NCBI GenBank assembly: GCA_031272005.1 | Contig: JAISUQ010000078.1 | Span: 1-10,801 of the forward strand | Direction of reading: 5' to 3' | From: Coriobacteriales bacterium | GTDB lineage: Bacteria; Actinomycetota; Coriobacteriia; Coriobacteriales; UBA8131 | Length of the DNA stretch: 10,801 nucleotides | Part shown: one piece after another, positions 10,655-10,801 of the stretch | Layout of the letters: every line of letters starts with the position of its first letter | How positions within the stretch are numbered: the stretch's first letter is position 1 | Notes under the pieces: model-generated | Databases searched by the model: none | The model's input: the letters and a program-made list of their open reading frames with translations, nothing else | What the model was told of the DNA's origin: nothing | Program-made: the position numbers and the translations under genes

Positions 10655-10678
10655 ATTTGACAAATTGCTAACCGTTTT
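10655..10678 (+). repeat. composite direct repeat, copy 2
   Basis: ATTTGACA (10655-10662), five bases, CTAACCGTTTT (10668-10678). The offset to copy 1 is 111 bp for the first block and 110 bp for the second. This copy covers the -35 and most of the spacer of the rightward promoter, where a bound protein would affect RNA polymerase access. Confidence 0.65.
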
Positions 10679-10685
10679 TTGTAAT
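10657..10685 (+). promoter_or_regulatory. candidate sigma-70 promoter reading out of the window
   Basis: TTGACA at 10657-10662, a 17-base spacer and TGTAAT at 10680-10685 (6 of 6 and 5 of 6 consensus bases). It points right, away from the LuxR pair. The first ATG downstream (10691) meets a stop after five codons, so any gene served must begin beyond base 10801. Confidence 0.5.
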
Positions 10686-10801
10686 TTTTGATGGCCAAAA
10701 GGTTGTAACTGGACTGGTAACATTTGCGATTTTCGCCAAAAATTGTCCCCATTGAGGGTACAGCAACAACCCCAAGCCTACCACAAACCACCAGCAGCGC
10801 A

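Larger units (their letters stand above)
10442..10801. promoter_or_regulatory. 360-base non-coding regulatory region at the right edge
   Basis: No credible gene lies here; short ORFs crossing it lack ribosome binding sites. The part next to the regulator gene is GC-rich with a hairpin. The part from about 10600 to 10700 is markedly AT-rich against the GC-rich genes. It holds two copies of a composite repeat (10544-10568 and 10655-10678) and a near-consensus promoter pointing right (10657-10685). It also holds two weak inverted repeats: 10704-10722 (TGTAAC...GTAACA) and 10723-10740 (TTTGCGA...TCGCCAAA, one bulge). For leftward transcription toward the regulator gene the best I find is TTAGCA, 17 bases, CAAAAT across the second repeat copy, which is weak. 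The layout suggests a divergent promoter region whose second gene begins beyond the window. Confidence 0.6.

Noticed and set aside
10609..10791. 60-codon minus strand ORF at the right edge
   Set aside because: GTG start without a ribosome binding site, no recognisable motif, and it runs through the AT-rich promoter region and repeat copy 2.

Overview
The window reads as a GC-rich bacterial chromosome segment devoted almost entirely to signal transduction. It carries four large, intact genes and no RNA gene, transposase, integrase or CRISPR array that I can see. Domain choices (a hybrid kinase with periplasmic-binding-type sensors, a RpfG-type REC/HD-GYP protein, and a tandem pair of MalT-like 'LAL' LuxR regulators) and strong G/C preference at third codon positions fit an anaerobic Bacillota of the Clostridia type or a Coriobacteriia member. 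This is an impression from family style; the sequence alone does not settle the phylum.

Left half (+ strand): a leader of about 180 bases holds two imperfect palindromes. It is followed by a 1227-residue membrane hybrid histidine kinase (179-3862) with a signal peptide, two venus-flytrap sensor domains, one membrane helix, HisKA, HATPase, REC and Hpt. After a 148-base gap with a striking C-rich tract comes a 360-residue REC/HD-GYP protein (4011-5093), a predicted c-di-GMP phosphodiesterase. The simplest reading is a RpfC/RpfG-like phosphorelay, H627 to D938 to H1094 to D55 of the HD-GYP protein, coupling an extracellular small-molecule signal to c-di-GMP breakdown.

Centre: only 67 bases separate the convergent stop codons. 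They contain a perfect 8-bp inverted repeat lacking a T tract, so it is either a bidirectional transcription stop or a dispersed REP-like element.

Right half (- strand): two paralogous STAND-ATPase/LuxR-HTH regulators of 858 and 861 residues lie in tandem (10441 to 7865, then 7746 to 5161). Both are preceded by an AAGGGG ribosome-binding site. Between them is a 20-bp dyad that may be an operator. The last 33 codons of the upstream paralog are unusually A/T-ending.

Right edge: the 360 bases upstream of the first regulator are non-coding and include an AT-rich island. The most specific signal here is a composite direct repeat, ATTTGACA then 5-6 bases then CTAACCGTTTT, present twice about 110 bp apart. 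One copy overlaps a near-consensus sigma-70 promoter that points out of the window to the right, suggesting a divergently transcribed, co-regulated gene beyond base 10801. That gene may be the real target of these regulators.
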